Below are positions 63,411-64,000 of a DNA stretch of 64,000 nt, piece by piece. The notes beneath the pieces are model-generated. The model worked only from the letters and a program-made list of their open reading frames with translations. It was not told the origin of the DNA and did not search any database. The DNA is from Blastocladiella emersonii ATCC 22665 (taxonomy: Eukaryota > Blastocladiomycota > Blastocladiomycetes > Blastocladiales > Blastocladiaceae): positions 1,081,501-1,145,500 of the forward strand of contig JANHCV010000005.1 in NCBI GenBank assembly GCA_025594325.1, in the 5' to 3' direction. Position 1 is the stretch's first letter, and each line of letters starts with the position of its first letter. A program made the translations under genes and the position numbers.

Positions 63411-64000
63411 CTTAGCATTCCACGTTCAGGTCGGCTGAGCAGCAGGTGCGGGGTAGTGGTCGTGGTGACGCCGCCAGTGACGATGCGGGTGTCGGTAGTT
63501 GTCGGTGGAAGAGGTCCTCGGAATCCGCGGGCGGCGAAGCGAAGCAGAGCAGAGCGGGTCGGTGGCACGCGCGCTGGCCGGGCCGTGGTCGAGGAGCGGG
63601 CGGGGTCGATGCGTTGCAGAGAGTGTGCTGGTGCAGCAAGTCCTCGCAGGGGAAGTGCAACGCGGGCGCGGAGGGGCAGAGCGTGAAGTATCAGGCGCGT
63701 ATGCGATGTCGCATGCACTCGCTCGGACCGTCGAAAAATCGAAAACCCGACCCGCCCCAGCCCGCCTGAGCCCTCGTGCTCGACGCCGCAACGCGACGAG
63801 CAGTACCGCAATATTCAGGACCCGCTGCCCAATAATGCGGCCCTTGCGCGCGAGTGGTATTCCGACGACGCGTCGGTATCCGCGCGATATCTGCGATCAC
63901 GGACGGGCCGCGGATGCTCCCCAGCTCTCTCCCGCGTCTCCTGCTCATCGCGATGGATACAAGTCCACGGAAATAGTATCCTGCAAAGGTTTAAGCATAT
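63411..64000. other. Upstream region of NOT3/5 to window end
   Basis: 590 bp containing the presumed NOT3/5 promoter. Open frames are short and compositionally random. AT-rich sequence appears only in the last 40 bases. No gene is supported. Confidence 0.4.

Noticed and set aside
1-64000. CRISPR arrays, bacterial operons or insertion sequences
   Set aside because: The window is eukaryotic, with spliced genes; no array of direct repeats with unique spacers and no transposase was seen.

Overview
The window is strongly GC-rich eukaryotic DNA with densely packed genes on both strands. Introns are short (about 45-85 nt, one of 309 nt) and most donors read GTACG or GTRNG. It looks like a flagellated (zoosporic) fungus, most likely Blastocladiomycota (Allomyces-like). 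The reasons are typical fungal genes (Ecl1-type zinc protein, Gcn4-like bZIP, Dug2, Srb2/Med20), a complete gene for the motile-cilium ruler protein CCDC40, which non-flagellated fungi lack, and lineage-specific F-box/ankyrin-like families. The species call is inference; no rRNA or other taxonomic marker is present.

Layout. 1-6.8 kb: one small Ecl1-like gene (minus), then about 5 kb with no recognisable gene but with recurring short motifs. 6.8-31.2 kb is a dense housekeeping block: DUG2 (+) convergent with eIF4G (-); an SMPD4-like membrane protein (+) convergent with MED20 (-); importin alpha (-), a secreted tyrosinase (-), importin beta-3 (-), a Gcn4-like bZIP (-), and divergent from it an APP1-type phosphatidate phosphatase domain protein (+). 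31.5-38.4 kb: a Gln/Ala-rich repeat protein (+), an aldo-keto reductase (-), a 495-bp inverted copy of part of the APP1-type gene, and a secreted Cys-containing two-repeat protein (-). 39.5-46.6 kb is an accessory cluster of one F-box-like gene family: one probably frameshifted member (+), one clear pseudogene (-) and one intact member (-). 46.7-55.5 kb: NPR2 (+), CCDC40 (+), centractin ARP1 (-) and ETF-beta (+). 55.5-60.7 kb: gene-poor, with an old approximately 1-kb direct duplication flanking an ankyrin-like gene (-). 60.7-63.4 kb: the CCR4-NOT subunit NOT3/5 (-).

The genes do not form one pathway. Several touch nutrient sensing and translation (NPR2 in the TORC1 inhibitor complex, a Gcn4-like bZIP with a possible upstream ORF, DUG2 glutathione breakdown, eIF4G, NOT3/5), but their co-location looks incidental. 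The least ordinary parts are the F-box cluster with its decayed copies, the near-identical inverted APP1 fragment, the Q-rich protein with a twice-repeated conserved module, and an intergenic decamer that recurs around three gene regions. Splice sites given here were derived by joining reading frames at GT-AG boundaries and checking that family-conserved residues become contiguous; no transcripts were available.
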